This document shows, in pieces, positions 41,451 to 50,919 of a DNA stretch of 64,000 bases. A model generated the notes under the pieces. It was not told where the DNA came from. It did no database searches and saw only the letters and a program-made list of their open reading frames with translations. The stretch is from Streptomyces sp. STR69 (GTDB taxonomy: Bacteria; Actinomycetota; Actinomycetes; Streptomycetales; Streptomycetaceae). Location of the stretch: positions 151,815 through 215,814 of the forward strand of contig NZ_JALJRY010000006.1 of assembly GCF_024519455.1 (NCBI RefSeq), written 5' to 3'. Position 1 is the first letter of the stretch; every line of letters starts with the position of its first letter. Both the position numbers and the translations under genes were made by a program.

Positions 41451-43097
41451 ATGCTTCAGAATTCCCCCAAAATTGGGCATTCTTCACATGTGGTGACCTT
41501 GGACGTACGGCCTCAGCTGCTCGACGCACTCTCCGCCCTGCGCGACCGTGTCGCCGCCGCACGCTTCCCGCTGCCCCTTGCGGGGGCTCCACGCGCGCGT
41601 GCCAACCGCGACGAACTGCTCGCCCAGCTCGACGACTATCTGGTGCCCCGCCTCAAAGAGCCCGAAGCGCCCCTGCTGGCCGTGGTCGGCGGTTCCACCG
41701 GCGCGGGCAAGTCGACGCTCGTCAACTCCCTTGTGGGGCGCCGGGTCAGCGAGGCCGGGGTGCTGCGGCCGACGACCCGCACACCGGTGCTTGTCTGCCA
41801 TCCGGAGGACCATCACTGGTTCAGCGGGATGCGCGTGCTGCCCGACCTCACGCGCGTGTGGGTGCCCCATCAGGACCCGGGGGACGAGTTGCTCCTCCCC
41901 GGTGAGGACGGTATGCGTGTGCTGCGGGTCGAGACCGCCGACTCCCTCCCGCGCGGAATCGCCCTCCTGGACGCGCCCGACATCGACTCCCTGGTCGCCG
42001 ACAACCGGGTACTGGCCGCCGAACTGATCTGCGCGGCCGACATCTGGGTGATGGTCACCACGGCCGCCCGCTACGCCGACGCCGTGCCCTGGCATCTGCT
42101 GCGCTCCGCCAAGGAGCACAACGCGACCCTGGTGACCGTCCTCGACCGGGTGCCCCACCAGGTGGTGTCCGAGGTGTCCCGGCAGTACGGCGCCCTGCTG
42201 GCCAAGGCCGGGCTCGGCGACGTACCCCGCTTCACGGTGCCCGAACTCCCCGAGTCCGCCTGGGGCGGCGGGCTGCTGCCGGCCAGCGCCGTGGCGACAC
42301 TGCGGAGTTGGCTCGTGCAGCAGGCCCAGGACCCCGGGGCCCGGCACCAGTCCATGGCGCGTACGGCCTACGGCGTCCTCGACTCGCTGAAGTCGCGGAT
42401 GCCCGAGCTGGCCGGTGCCGCCGCCGCCCAGTACGCCGCCGCGCTGCGGCTCACGGCCGCCGTCGACGGGGCCTACGACAGCGAGCACGCGCGTGTGCGG
42501 GGGCGGTTGCAGGGCGGGGCCGTGCTCGCCGGGGACGCGTTGAAGCGCTGGCGCGCCTTCCCGCTCGACTGCTCCGCGGGCGAACTGCTCGACGCCCTCG
42601 CCGAAAGCCTCGCCGCACTGCTCCTGTGCGCCGTCACGGCCGCCGACGAACGCGTCGACGACGCCTGGCGCCGCGAACCGGCCGCGGATGCCCCGGAGCT
42701 CACCGACCGCGATCCCTCGCTGGAGAGCGCCGAGCACCGCATCGGGATGGCCGTACGGCGGTGGCGGCGCGAGCTGGAGGAGTACGCCGAGGAGGAGGTG
42801 GCCGACCTCGACCGGAGCATCGCGCCCGACCCCGAGGTGGTCGCCGCCCTCGTTGCCACCGCGCTGCTGGGCGGCCGTAGGGCGCGGTCCGCGGGTGAGG
42901 GGCTCGCCGAGCGGATCGGTGCCCACGGGGCGCTGCGGCTGCGCGACCGGGCCGGACGGCTGCTCAACGACCACCTGGACCGGGTCGTGCACACCGAGCG
43001 CGAACGCAGGCTCGCCCCGCTCGACGCCCTCGACGTGCACCCCGAACCCCAGGCCGAACTCATCGCCGCGCTGTCCGTACTGCAGAAGGAGAGGTGA
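41451..43097 (+). CDS. dynA: Dynamin-like GTPase DynA
   Basis: A 548-residue dynamin-family GTPase. The P-loop [19 protein letters not shown] is near residue 77-95 and the switch region has [20 protein letters not shown] (G3) and TVLDRVP (G4-like) follow, then a long helical C-terminal part. In Streptomyces a GTPase pair at this chromosomal place, DynA and DynB, stabilises FtsZ rings during sporulation septation; the match is inferred from gene order (pair followed by ssbB) and layout. GTG codons at 41490 and 41493 (protein beginning [10 protein letters not shown]) are serious alternative starts. Its stop is three bases before the second GTPase. Confidence 0.75.
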   Translation: MLQNSPKIGHSSHVVTLDVRPQLLDALSALRDRVAAARFPLPLAGAPRARANRDELLAQLDDYLVPRLKEPEAPLLAVVGGSTGAGKSTLVNSLVGRRVSEAGVLRPTTRTPVLVCHPEDHHWFSGMRVLPDLTRVWVPHQDPGDELLLPGEDGMRVLRVETADSLPRGIALLDAPDIDSLVADNRVLAAELICAADIWVMVTTAARYADAVPWHLLRSAKEHNATLVTVLDRVPHQVVSEVSRQYGALLAKAGLGDVPRFTVPELPESAWGGGLLPASAVATLRSWLVQQAQDPGARHQSMARTAYGVLDSLKSRMPELAGAAAAQYAAALRLTAAVDGAYDSEHARVRGRLQGGAVLAGDALKRWRAFPLDCSAGELLDALAESLAALLLCAVTAADERVDDAWRREPAADAPELTDRDPSLESAEHRIGMAVRRWRRELEEYAEEEVADLDRSIAPDPEVVAALVATALLGGRRARSAGEGLAERIGAHGALRLRDRAGRLLNDHLDRVVHTERERRLAPLDALDVHPEPQAELIAALSVLQKER

Positions 43098-43100
43098 CCG

Positions 43101-45095
43101 GTGACTGCCGTCACTGACCAGGACCACACGGACGAGATGGACCACGCCGATCGCGCCCGGCCCGCCGATCCCACTCCCGTGGAGGGCGGTTCGGAAGCAA
43201 CCTCCGGAAACGACCTCCCCGTAGAGGACGCCCAGGAAGTCGTCGCCCCGGAGGACGCCGACGACCACGCGCGCGTGCGGGCCGCCACCTCCGGCCGTAC
43301 GGAATCCAAGGCGGCCGTAAACCCAACGGACCCCAAAGACCCCACGGACCCCGAGGAAGCGACCGGCTCCTGGGACGACGGGCTCATCGCGCGGCGGGTC
43401 AACGAGACCACCGCCGCGCAGCAGGCCGCCGCCGTGGAGATCAGGGCCTCCCGGACGCAGGCGGCGCACACCGCGCACCACACCGCCCACGTCCCGGCCC
43501 CCTTGGCGTACGACGGGCCGCTACGGTCCCGTCTCGACGCGTTGCGCGAACTGGTGGGGCTCTCCAGGACCCGGCTCGACAGCGGGACCCTCGCGGAGGC
43601 GGGGCGGGTCCTCGACGAGGCCGCCGCGCGGCGCAGGCTCTCCGGGCAGCACACCGTCGTCGCCATCGCGGGCGCCACCGGCAGCGGCAAGTCGCAGCTC
43701 TTCAACGCGCTCGCCGGAGTGGCCATCTCGGAGACGGGAGTACGACGGCCCACCACCGCCGCGCCCATCGCGTGCAGCTGGAGCGACGGCGCGGCCACCC
43801 TCATCGACCGGATCGGCATCCCGGGACGACTGCGCAGGCGCCCCCTGCAGAGCGCCGAGATGGAGGCCCAGTTGCGCGGGCTCGTCCTGGTGGACCTGCC
43901 CGACCACGACTCTGCGGCCGTCGCGCACCGCGAGCAGGTCGACCGGGTGCTGGCGCTCGTCGACGCGGTCATCTGGGTCGTCGACCCGGAGAAGTACGCC
44001 GACGCGATCCTCCATGAGCGCTATCTGCGGCCGATGGCGGGCCACGCGGAGGTCATGTTCGTCGTCCTCAACCAGATCGACAGGCTTCCCGGGGAGGCCG
44101 CCGACCAGGTTCTCGACGATCTTCGGAGACTGCTCGACGAGGACGGGATCGCCCTGGGGGAGTACGGCGAACCCGGCGCGACCGTGCTGTCCCTGTCCGC
44201 GCTCACCGGCGACGGCATCCCCGAACTGCGCGAGGTTTTGGGCCAGTTCGTGGCGGATCGTGGAGCGGCGGCACGGCGAATTTCAGCCGATGTCGACGCG
44301 GCGGCGTGGCGGCTGCGGCCCGTCTACGCCACGGGGCGGCGCACCGGGCTCAGCGAGGAGGCGCGGGACGAGTTCGCCGCGCGGCTCGCGGACTCGGTGG
44401 GAGCCACCGCGGCGGGCGAGGCGGCCGAACGCGCCTGGCTGCGCAACGCCAACCGGGCCTGTGGCACGCCCTGGCTGCGGCTGTGGCGCTGGTACAACGA
44501 CCGGCGCGAACCCACCACCGGCCGACTGCCCGTCCGCGCCCAGGCGGACGAGGAGGCCACGGCACGCCAGCGCGTCGAACAGGCGGTCCGTACGGTCGCC
44601 GACCGGGCCTCCGGCGGGCTGCCCGCGCCGTGGGCGCAGGCGGTGCGGGAGGCGGCCGTACGCGGGGCGCAGGGGCTGCCCGAGGCGCTGGACGAGCTGG
44701 CGGCGCGGGCCGGGCTGCCCGTCGGGCGCCCGCCGCGGCCGGGGTGGTGGCCGGCGGCCGTGCTGGCGCAGGCGTCCATGACGATCCTCCAAGTCGTCGG
44801 CGGGCTCTGGCTGTTGGGCCAGATCATCGGGTTCATGGCGCCGAACCTGGGAGTGCCTGTGCTGTTGATGGTGGCCGGCATCATCGGCGGCCCGCTCGTC
44901 GAGTGGAGCTGCCGGATGGCGGCCCGCGGCCCAGCCCGGCGCTACGGCCTCGACGCCGAGCGGCGATTGCGGGAGGCCGCGGCGGGCTGTGGACGGGCGC
45001 GGGTGCTCGATCCGCTGGCCGCCGAGCTGCTGCGGTACCGGGAGGTGCGGGAGCAGTACGGGCGGGTCACGGGGGCGGGGATCGGAGCCGGGTGA
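43101..45095 (+). CDS. dynB: Dynamin-like GTPase DynB with membrane hairpin
   Basis: A 664-residue partner GTPase. The acidic, disordered N-terminus (about residues 1-95) is followed by the P-loop AIAGATGSGKSQLFNALAG near residue 188, RRPTTAAPIACSW, LVDLPDHDS (G3) and FVVLNQIDRLPG (NxxD, G4). Two close membrane helices near residues 552-600 are followed by a cytoplasmic tail. The membrane anchor fits DynB, reported to recruit DynA to septa. GTG 43101 has GGAGAGG upstream. The three-base gap to dynA implies one transcript. Confidence 0.78.
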   Translation: MTAVTDQDHTDEMDHADRARPADPTPVEGGSEATSGNDLPVEDAQEVVAPEDADDHARVRAATSGRTESKAAVNPTDPKDPTDPEEATGSWDDGLIARRVNETTAAQQAAAVEIRASRTQAAHTAHHTAHVPAPLAYDGPLRSRLDALRELVGLSRTRLDSGTLAEAGRVLDEAAARRRLSGQHTVVAIAGATGSGKSQLFNALAGVAISETGVRRPTTAAPIACSWSDGAATLIDRIGIPGRLRRRPLQSAEMEAQLRGLVLVDLPDHDSAAVAHREQVDRVLALVDAVIWVVDPEKYADAILHERYLRPMAGHAEVMFVVLNQIDRLPGEAADQVLDDLRRLLDEDGIALGEYGEPGATVLSLSALTGDGIPELREVLGQFVADRGAAARRISADVDAAAWRLRPVYATGRRTGLSEEARDEFAARLADSVGATAAGEAAERAWLRNANRACGTPWLRLWRWYNDRREPTTGRLPVRAQADEEATARQRVEQAVRTVADRASGGLPAPWAQAVREAAVRGAQGLPEALDELAARAGLPVGRPPRPGWWPAAVLAQASMTILQVVGGLWLLGQIIGFMAPNLGVPVLLMVAGIIGGPLVEWSCRMAARGPARRYGLDAERRLREAAAGCGRARVLDPLAAELLRYREVREQYGRVTGAGIGAG

Positions 45096-45270
45096 ACCTC
45101 GGTCCGAACGTCGTTCCCTCGTCCGGGTGATGAGGTTTTCCACAGGTGGGCGGTGGTGCACAGCGCTCAGCGGGCTCGGCTCGGCGGAGGCAGTCTGACT
45201 GCAGCCGTACGGGACGGGCCCGTACGCGTTTCCGCCCGGCCTGCGCGGCCGGGTGAGGGAGGGATGCGCG

Positions 45271-45753
45271 ATGAACGAGACCATGGTCTGCGCGGTGGGC
45301 AACGTGGCGACACCGCCGGTGTACCGGGAGTTGGCGGCGGGACCGTCGGCGCGGTTCCGGCTTGCGGTGACCTCGCGCTACTGGGACCGCGAGAAGAGCA
45401 CCTGGACGGACGGCCACACCAACTTCTTCACAGTGTGGGCCAATCGACAGCTGGCCACGAACGTGGCGGCGTCGCTGACGGTCGGTGACCCGGTCGTCGT
45501 CCAGGGCCGGTTGAAGGTGCGCACGGAGGCACGCGAGGGCCAGCCGAACCGGTCCTCGGCGGACCTCGACGCCGTGGCGATCGGCCACGACCTGGCGCGC
45601 GGCACCTCGGCCTTCCGGCGGGCCAGCAGGCCGGACACGGCGGCCTCCCCGCCCCGGCCCGAGCCGGACTGGGAGACCCCGGCCGGGGATTCCGCCGACG
45701 TCTCCGAGCAACCGGACCGGCAGCGACAGGCCGAGCCCGTCGCGGTGACGTGA
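45271..45753 (+). CDS. ssbB: Second single-stranded DNA-binding protein
   Basis: A 160-residue protein with an OB-fold (MVCAVGNVATPPVYREL, FRLAVTSRYWDREK, FFTVWANRQLATNVAASLTVGDPVVVQGRLKV). It lacks the acidic GG(D/E)DDIPF-type tip that recruits partners in the main SsbA; the tail instead is polar and ends AEPVAVT. This matches SsbB of Streptomyces, a paralogue linked to chromosome segregation in sporulation. GAGGGAGGGA precedes the ATG at 45271; an ATG at 45253 lies before that site. It probably belongs with the dynamin pair, 175 bases upstream. Confidence 0.85.
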   Translation: MNETMVCAVGNVATPPVYRELAAGPSARFRLAVTSRYWDREKSTWTDGHTNFFTVWANRQLATNVAASLTVGDPVVVQGRLKVRTEAREGQPNRSSADLDAVAIGHDLARGTSAFRRASRPDTAASPPRPEPDWETPAGDSADVSEQPDRQRQAEPVAVT

Positions 45754-45785
45754 TGTCAGTGAATGCCCCGAGCTGATCGAACTAC

Positions 45786-45907
45786 GGCTTATCCGTGGCT
45801 TATCGATGAATGCGTTCCGTATGGCTCGGTGGATTTGTCGATAAGCCCCGCTCGCGGGTGATCTTGGGGATAACGATTCCGATTCGGAACGGTTATCCGA
45901 TCACCCG
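45786..45907. promoter_or_regulatory. Cluster of TTATC[CG] motifs in nested inverted repeats
   Basis: Five copies of TTATC(C/G) occur in 110 bases: plus strand at 45789, 45800 and 45893, minus strand at 45839-45844 and 45868-45873. GGCTTATCGA (45797-45806) and TCGATAAGCC (45838-45847) form a perfect 10-bp inverted repeat. A second imperfect palindrome, arms 45868-45881 and 45885-45898, is extended by CGGGTGATC (45855) and GATCACCCG (ending 45907). It lies between ssbB and the surface-protein gene at 46042. Confidence 0.6.
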
Positions 45908-46041
45908 ACTGGAGAACGTGGTGCGCCCGCGTCCCTAGGATGCCGGACATAGCTCGGGCACAGCTCTCGGCGCTACAGATTCTGCTGGTGGGACCACGCC
46001 ACGCCCCCCACGCCCATGGGTCCTGCTCGAAGGGGAATTCC

Positions 46042-47460
46042 GTGTCTTCTGCGTTGTCTGTCTTCTCCGTGCTGTCACCACGTGGCCGGGGCGCCGTGCG
46101 CTTCGTCGCCGCGACCTGGGCGTGCGGACTCGTCGCCGCCGGTGTGCTGGCCGGCGCGGGCCCGGCCTTCGCCGACGAGACACCGCAGACCCAGGGCGGG
46201 GCGACGGCCACGATAGGCGGGCTCAAGACGTACGGCGACGCCGTGATCCACGACGCAGGCGGCAGCGATGTGCAGGTCTCCGCGGGCCTGTTCGAGATGT
46301 CCGTGGACGGCGGCGGCACCCTGCAGACGTACTGCGTCGATCTCCAGAACCCCACCCAGCGCGACGCCAAGTACCACGAGACCGCGTGGAGCGGCACGTC
46401 GCTGGGCACCAACAAGAACGCGGGCAGGATCCGTTGGATCCTGCAGCACTCCTACCCGCAGGTGAACGACCTCGCGGCGCTCTCCGCGAAGGCCGGCACC
46501 AAGGGCCTGACCGAGAGCGACGCGGCGGCCGGCACCCAGGTGGCCATCTGGCGCTACTCGGACGGCGCCGACGTCGACGCGGTCGACCCGCAGGCCGAGA
46601 AGCTCGCGGACTATCTGCAGAGGAGCGCGCGTGACACGGCGGAGCCGCAGGCCTCGCTGACCCTCGACCCGCCGGCCGTGTCCGGGCACCCCGGCGAGCG
46701 GCTCGGCCCGGTGACGGTGCACACCAACGCGAGCGGGGTGACGGTGACACCGCCCGCGGACGCCGCCACGACCAAGGTGCGGATCGTCGACAAGGACGGC
46801 AAGGCCGTCACCTCCGCGTCGGACGGAAGCCAGGTGTTCTTCGACGTCCCCGAGGACGCGGCGGCAGGGTCGGCCGAGCTGACCGTGCAGGCCTCCACCA
46901 CCGTCCCCGTCGGCCGGGCCTTCACCTCCGAGAACAGGAGCCAGACGCAGATCCTCGCCGGTTCCAGCGAGTCGACGGTCTCCGCCGCCGCCGACGCGGA
47001 CTGGGCGAAGACGGGGGCGATACCGGCACTGTCGGCGCGGAAGAACTGCGTCGCGGGCGGCGTGGACATCACGGCGGCCAACGAGGGCGACGAGACGTTC
47101 ACCTTCGATCTCATGGGTGTCGAGCACGGCATCGACGCCGGGACGTCCCAGACGGTGACGATCCCGTTCCAGGAGGACCAGGCGTACGACTTCACGATCA
47201 CGGCACCGAACGGCTACGAGAAGCGGTTCGCCGGAGTCCTCGACTGCCGGACGCAGAGCAACGCGGGCGGCGTCGTGACGCAGACGCTCAGCGAGCCCAG
47301 CCCCGCCACGGTGGGCGGCACCACCGTCGACACCAACCTCGCCGAGACGGGCGGCTCCGCCATCACCCCGATGATCATGGTCGTCGCCCTCGGCCTGGTC
47401 GGCATCGGCGCCACGGCCCTGATCCTGCTGCGGGACCGCAAGCCCGGACAGCAGGGCTGA
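46042..47460 (+). CDS. Thioester-domain wall-anchored surface protein
   Basis: A 472-residue exported protein. The signal peptide ends near residue 48 (GPAFADE). A thioester domain follows, with Cys98 (LQTYCVDLQNP) and Gln166 (AGTQVAIWRYSDG), the pair that forms the internal Cys-Gln thioester and can bind host or surface amines covalently. One or two beta-sandwich domains (about 200-400) come next, then the sorting signal LAETG at 433-437, a membrane helix and a basic tail. GTG 46042 has GAAGGGGAA upstream. It stands alone, behind the repeat cluster at 45786. Confidence 0.88.
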   Translation: MSSALSVFSVLSPRGRGAVRFVAATWACGLVAAGVLAGAGPAFADETPQTQGGATATIGGLKTYGDAVIHDAGGSDVQVSAGLFEMSVDGGGTLQTYCVDLQNPTQRDAKYHETAWSGTSLGTNKNAGRIRWILQHSYPQVNDLAALSAKAGTKGLTESDAAAGTQVAIWRYSDGADVDAVDPQAEKLADYLQRSARDTAEPQASLTLDPPAVSGHPGERLGPVTVHTNASGVTVTPPADAATTKVRIVDKDGKAVTSASDGSQVFFDVPEDAAAGSAELTVQASTTVPVGRAFTSENRSQTQILAGSSESTVSAAADADWAKTGAIPALSARKNCVAGGVDITAANEGDETFTFDLMGVEHGIDAGTSQTVTIPFQEDQAYDFTITAPNGYEKRFAGVLDCRTQSNAGGVVTQTLSEPSPATVGGTTVDTNLAETGGSAITPMIMVVALGLVGIGATALILLRDRKPGQQG

Positions 47461-47602
47461 ACCGGGGACCGGGCGCCGCCGTCGGTGGCCAACCCCCAGT
47501 TCACAGCCCCCTCGCCCATACGCGTTTCCCCCGAGGGGCAGGGGTCAGGCAAGATGGACTACATCTGCCCACTCCAGATTTCAAGCTGCCGGACGGTTTC
47601 TC

Positions 47603-49267
47603 TTGGCTGAGTACATCTACACCATGCGCAAGACGCGCAAGGCGCACGGCGACAAGGTCATCCTTGACGATGTGACGCTGAGCTTCCTGCCCGGCGCGAA
47701 GATCGGTGTGGTCGGACCTAACGGTGCCGGTAAGTCCACCGTTCTCAAGATCATGGCGGGCCTTGAGCAGCCCTCCAACGGCGACGCCTTCCTGTCGCCG
47801 GGTTACAGCGTCGGCATGCTCCTCCAGGAGCCCCCGCTCGACGAGTCGAAGACGGTCCTGGAGAACGTGCAGGACGGCGCCGCCGAGATCATGGGCAAGC
47901 TCAAGCGCTTCAACGAGGTGGCCGAGGAGATGGCGACCGACTACTCGGACGCCCTGCTCGACGAGATGGGCAAGCTCCAGGAGGACCTGGACCACGCCAA
48001 CGCGTGGGACCTGGACACCCAGCTGGAGCAGGCCATGGACGCCCTGGGCTGCCCGCCCGGCGACTGGCCCGTCACCAACCTCTCCGGTGGTGAGCGCCGC
48101 CGCGTAGCGCTCTGCAAGCTGCTGCTCGAAGCCCCCGACCTGCTGCTCCTCGACGAGCCCACCAACCACCTGGACGCCGAGTCCGTCCAGTGGCTGGAGC
48201 AGCACCTCGCGAAGTACCCCGGCACCGTCGTAGCCGTCACCCACGACCGGTACTTCCTCGACAACGTCGCCGAGTGGATCCTCGAACTCGACCGCGGTCG
48301 CGCCCACCCCTACGAGGGCAACTACTCCACCTACCTGGAGAAGAAGGCCTCCCGCCTCAAGGTCGAGGGCCAGAAGGACGCCAAGCGTGCCAAGCGTCTG
48401 AAGGAGGAGCTGGACTGGGTCCGCTCCAACGCCAAGGGGCGTCAGGCCAAGTCCAAGGCGCGTCTGTCGCGCTACGAGGAGATGGCCGCCGAGGCGGACA
48501 AGATGCGGAAGCTGGACTTCGAGGAGATCCAGATCCCGCCGGGCCCGCGCCTGGGCTCCATCGTCGTCGAGGTCAGCAACCTCTCCAAGGCCTTCGGCGA
48601 CAAGGTCCTCATCGACGACCTCTCCTTCACGCTGCCGCGCAACGGCATCGTGGGCGTCATCGGCCCGAACGGCGCCGGCAAGACGACCCTCTTCAAGATG
48701 ATCCAGGGCCTGGAGACCCCGGACTCCGGTTCCATCAAGGTCGGCGAGACCGTCAAGATCTCCTACGTCGACCAGAGCCGCGAGAACATCGACCCCAAGA
48801 AGTCGCTGTGGGCCGTCGTCTCGGACGAGCTGGACTACATCAACGTCGGCCAGGTCGAGATGCCGTCCCGCGCCTACGTCTCCGCGTTCGGCTTCAAGGG
48901 CCCCGACCAGCAGAAGCCGGCCGGCGTGCTCTCCGGCGGTGAGCGCAACCGCCTCAACCTCGCGCTCACCCTCAAGCAGGGCGGCAACCTCCTGCTCCTC
49001 GACGAGCCGACGAACGACCTCGACGTCGAGACCCTGGGCTCGCTGGAGAACGCGCTGCTTGAGTTCCCCGGTGCGGCCGTGGTCGTCTCCCACGACCGGT
49101 GGTTCCTGGACCGGGTGGCCACGCACATCCTCGCCTACGAGGGTGACTCCAAGTGGTTCTGGTTCGAGGGCAACTTCGAGTCCTACGAGAAGAACAAGGT
49201 CGAGCGGCTCGGCCCGGACGCCGCGCGTCCGCACCGCGCCACCTACAAGAAGCTGACCCGGGGCTGA
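47603..49267 (+). CDS. ettA: ABC-F translation factor EttA
   Basis: A 554-residue cytoplasmic ATPase with two nucleotide-binding domains and no membrane part. Walker A motifs GPNGAGKST (near residue 38) and GPNGAGKTT (near 355), LSGGE signatures twice and LLLLDEPTNHLDAES / LLLLDEPTNDLD complete both sites. The opening MAEYIYTMRKTRKAHGDKVI and the arm between residues 85 and 150 are typical of EttA, which gates the ribosomal E-site in response to energy state. The start is TTG 47603, read from conservation of the first residues. Confidence 0.93.
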   Translation: MAEYIYTMRKTRKAHGDKVILDDVTLSFLPGAKIGVVGPNGAGKSTVLKIMAGLEQPSNGDAFLSPGYSVGMLLQEPPLDESKTVLENVQDGAAEIMGKLKRFNEVAEEMATDYSDALLDEMGKLQEDLDHANAWDLDTQLEQAMDALGCPPGDWPVTNLSGGERRRVALCKLLLEAPDLLLLDEPTNHLDAESVQWLEQHLAKYPGTVVAVTHDRYFLDNVAEWILELDRGRAHPYEGNYSTYLEKKASRLKVEGQKDAKRAKRLKEELDWVRSNAKGRQAKSKARLSRYEEMAAEADKMRKLDFEEIQIPPGPRLGSIVVEVSNLSKAFGDKVLIDDLSFTLPRNGIVGVIGPNGAGKTTLFKMIQGLETPDSGSIKVGETVKISYVDQSRENIDPKKSLWAVVSDELDYINVGQVEMPSRAYVSAFGFKGPDQQKPAGVLSGGERNRLNLALTLKQGGNLLLLDEPTNDLDVETLGSLENALLEFPGAAVVVSHDRWFLDRVATHILAYEGDSKWFWFEGNFESYEKNKVERLGPDAARPHRATYKKLTRG

Positions 49268-49272
49268 TCTTC

Positions 49273-49686
49273 TTGCGCCACATCTACCGCTGCCCACTGC
49301 GCTGGGCGGACATGGACGCGTACGGCCACGTCAACAACGTGGTCTTCCTCCGCTACCTGGAGGAAGCCCGTATCGACTTCCTGTTCCGCCCGGACAAGGA
49401 CTTCAAGCAGGGCTCGGTCGTGGCGCGACACGAGATCGACTACAAACGCCAGCTCGTCCACCGGCACCACCCGGTGGACATCGAGCTGTGGGTCACGGAG
49501 ATCAGGGCGGCGTCCTTCACCATCACCTACGAGGTGAAGGACGGCGACCAGGTCTACGTCCGGGCCGCCACGGTCATAGTGCCGTTCGACTTCGAGGCAC
49601 AACGACCGCGCCGGATCACCGCCGAGGAACGGGAGTTCCTGGAGGAATACCGGGACGACGACGAGGACGAGGCCGTCGCGGCATGA
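49273..49686 (+). CDS. Hotdog-fold acyl-CoA thioesterase (4-HBT family)
   Basis: A 137-residue enzyme. RWADMDAYGHVNNVVFLRYLEEARIDFL holds the catalytic Asp of the 4-hydroxybenzoyl-CoA thioesterase family, followed by VVARHEIDYKRQLVHRHHPVDIELWVTE. It would hydrolyse a small acyl-CoA; the substrate is open. TTG 49273 follows the EttA stop by five bases, so it is probably in one operon with ettA. The acidic end (RDDDEDEAVAA) overlaps the next gene by ATGA. Confidence 0.88.
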   Translation: MRHIYRCPLRWADMDAYGHVNNVVFLRYLEEARIDFLFRPDKDFKQGSVVARHEIDYKRQLVHRHHPVDIELWVTEIRAASFTITYEVKDGDQVYVRAATVIVPFDFEAQRPRRITAEEREFLEEYRDDDEDEAVAA

Positions 49687-50351
49687 CGGTCCTCCACCTC
49701 GCCGACGAAGGGGAGGCGGCGGATCTCGCGGCCTTCCTCTCCCGGCTGCTCCACTACGACCGCGCCGCCGCGGTCCGCCTCCAGGCAGTCGGCACCGCCC
49801 TCGCCGTCTTCGGCCGTCCGCCGTCCTTCGAGGTCCTCGCCATCCGCACGGTGCGCCTCGCCAAGCCGTACGAGAACGGCCTTCACGACACGCTCGACGT
49901 GACCGTCTCCGCCGGTGAACTCCTGGAATCCCTCGACGAGTCGGCGGCCACGGCCCGGGTACCGGCCGCGGTGACCGGCCCGCCGTGGGCCGGCGTCCTG
50001 CCGCCGCGCGGCGGCTGGACTCCCGAGTCCGGGCTGCCGGAACCGCAGGCGCTGCGCGGGATGATCGCCGCCGGGGTCGCCGAATTCCGGTCCCGTACGC
50101 AGGAGTTGGCGCCCGAGGGCCGTACGCGCAGCGAACTCGACCGCATAGGGCGGGAGATCTGGTCCCGGACGGTCGGGGACACCTCGCTGCCGGTGCGTGC
50201 GGTGCACGCCGCCCAGTCGCTCGGATTCCTGCGCCCCGGCGGGGAGCCGGGCCTCTTCTCGTCCGGCGCCTGGCTGCGGCTGCGCACGCCGTACGGCTCG
50301 ATCGCCGTACGACGGGCAGGAGTTGGCGCACTCGGCGTCAGCGTGCGCTGA
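49683..50351 (+). CDS. Conserved hypothetical protein in the ettA operon
   Basis: A 222-residue soluble protein with no signal peptide or membrane helix. It opens LHLADEGEAADLAAFLSRLLHYDRAAAVRLQAVG and includes FEVLAIRTVRLAKP, GPPWAGVLPPRGGWTPE and a C-terminal GAWLRLRTPYGSIAVR. I recognise no domain. The ATG overlaps the thioesterase stop by four bases, so ettA, thioesterase and this gene form a three-gene coupled unit. Confidence 0.75.
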   Translation: MTVLHLADEGEAADLAAFLSRLLHYDRAAAVRLQAVGTALAVFGRPPSFEVLAIRTVRLAKPYENGLHDTLDVTVSAGELLESLDESAATARVPAAVTGPPWAGVLPPRGGWTPESGLPEPQALRGMIAAGVAEFRSRTQELAPEGRTRSELDRIGREIWSRTVGDTSLPVRAVHAAQSLGFLRPGGEPGLFSSGAWLRLRTPYGSIAVRRAGVGALGVSVR

Positions 50352-50414
50352 GCGCGCCGTCCAACTCCCCGCGCGCCAAAGGGCGTTCAGCCCTCGGTGC
50401 TCAGCCTTCCGCGC

Positions 50415-50819
50415 TCAACCCTCGGTGTTCACCATCGAAGCGGCAGCGTACGTCAGATAGTTCCACAGCGTGTGCTCGTGTTCCTCGGACAGGCCGAGTT
50501 CGTCGACGGCGACCCGCATGTGCCGCAGCCAGGCGTCGTGCGCTGCCCGGTCGACCTGGAACGGGGCGTGGCGCATCCGCAGCCGCGGGTGACCGCGGTT
50601 GTCGCTGTACGTCGTCGGGCCGCCCCAGTACTGCATCAGGAACAGGGTGAAGCGCTCCTCGGCCGGGCCCAGGTCCTCCTCCGGGTACATCGCCCTCAGC
50701 AGCGGGTCCTCGGCGACACCCTCGTAGAAACGGTGCACGAGCCGACGGAAGGTCTCCTCCCCGCCGACCTGCTCGTAGAAGGTCTGCTCCTGAAGCGTGC
50801 CGCGCCGAATCTCTTTCAC
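50415..50819 (-). CDS. glbO: Group II truncated haemoglobin
   Basis: A 134-residue globin of the trHbO type. TFYEQVGGEETFRRLVHRFYEGVAEDP opens the shortened fold, YPEEDLGPAEERFTLFLMQYWGGPTTYS carries the group II WGGP-x-x-YS segment, and RGHPRLRMRHAPF holds the proximal His. Such proteins bind oxygen and may act in peroxide or NO chemistry. It is read from a GTG at 50819 and is a single gene, convergent with the ettA unit. Confidence 0.92.
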   Translation of the reverse strand: MKEIRRGTLQEQTFYEQVGGEETFRRLVHRFYEGVAEDPLLRAMYPEEDLGPAEERFTLFLMQYWGGPTTYSDNRGHPRLRMRHAPFQVDRAAHDAWLRHMRVAVDELGLSEEHEHTLWNYLTYAAASMVNTEG

Positions 50820-50919
50820 GCTCCCATGGTCTCAGACGGCGTGGCGGAGGACTTCGGACTTAGGACCTTGCCCCGGCGGACCGCTCGCCTCCCCGGCCGG
50901 ACCGCAGGACAGTGGACGT

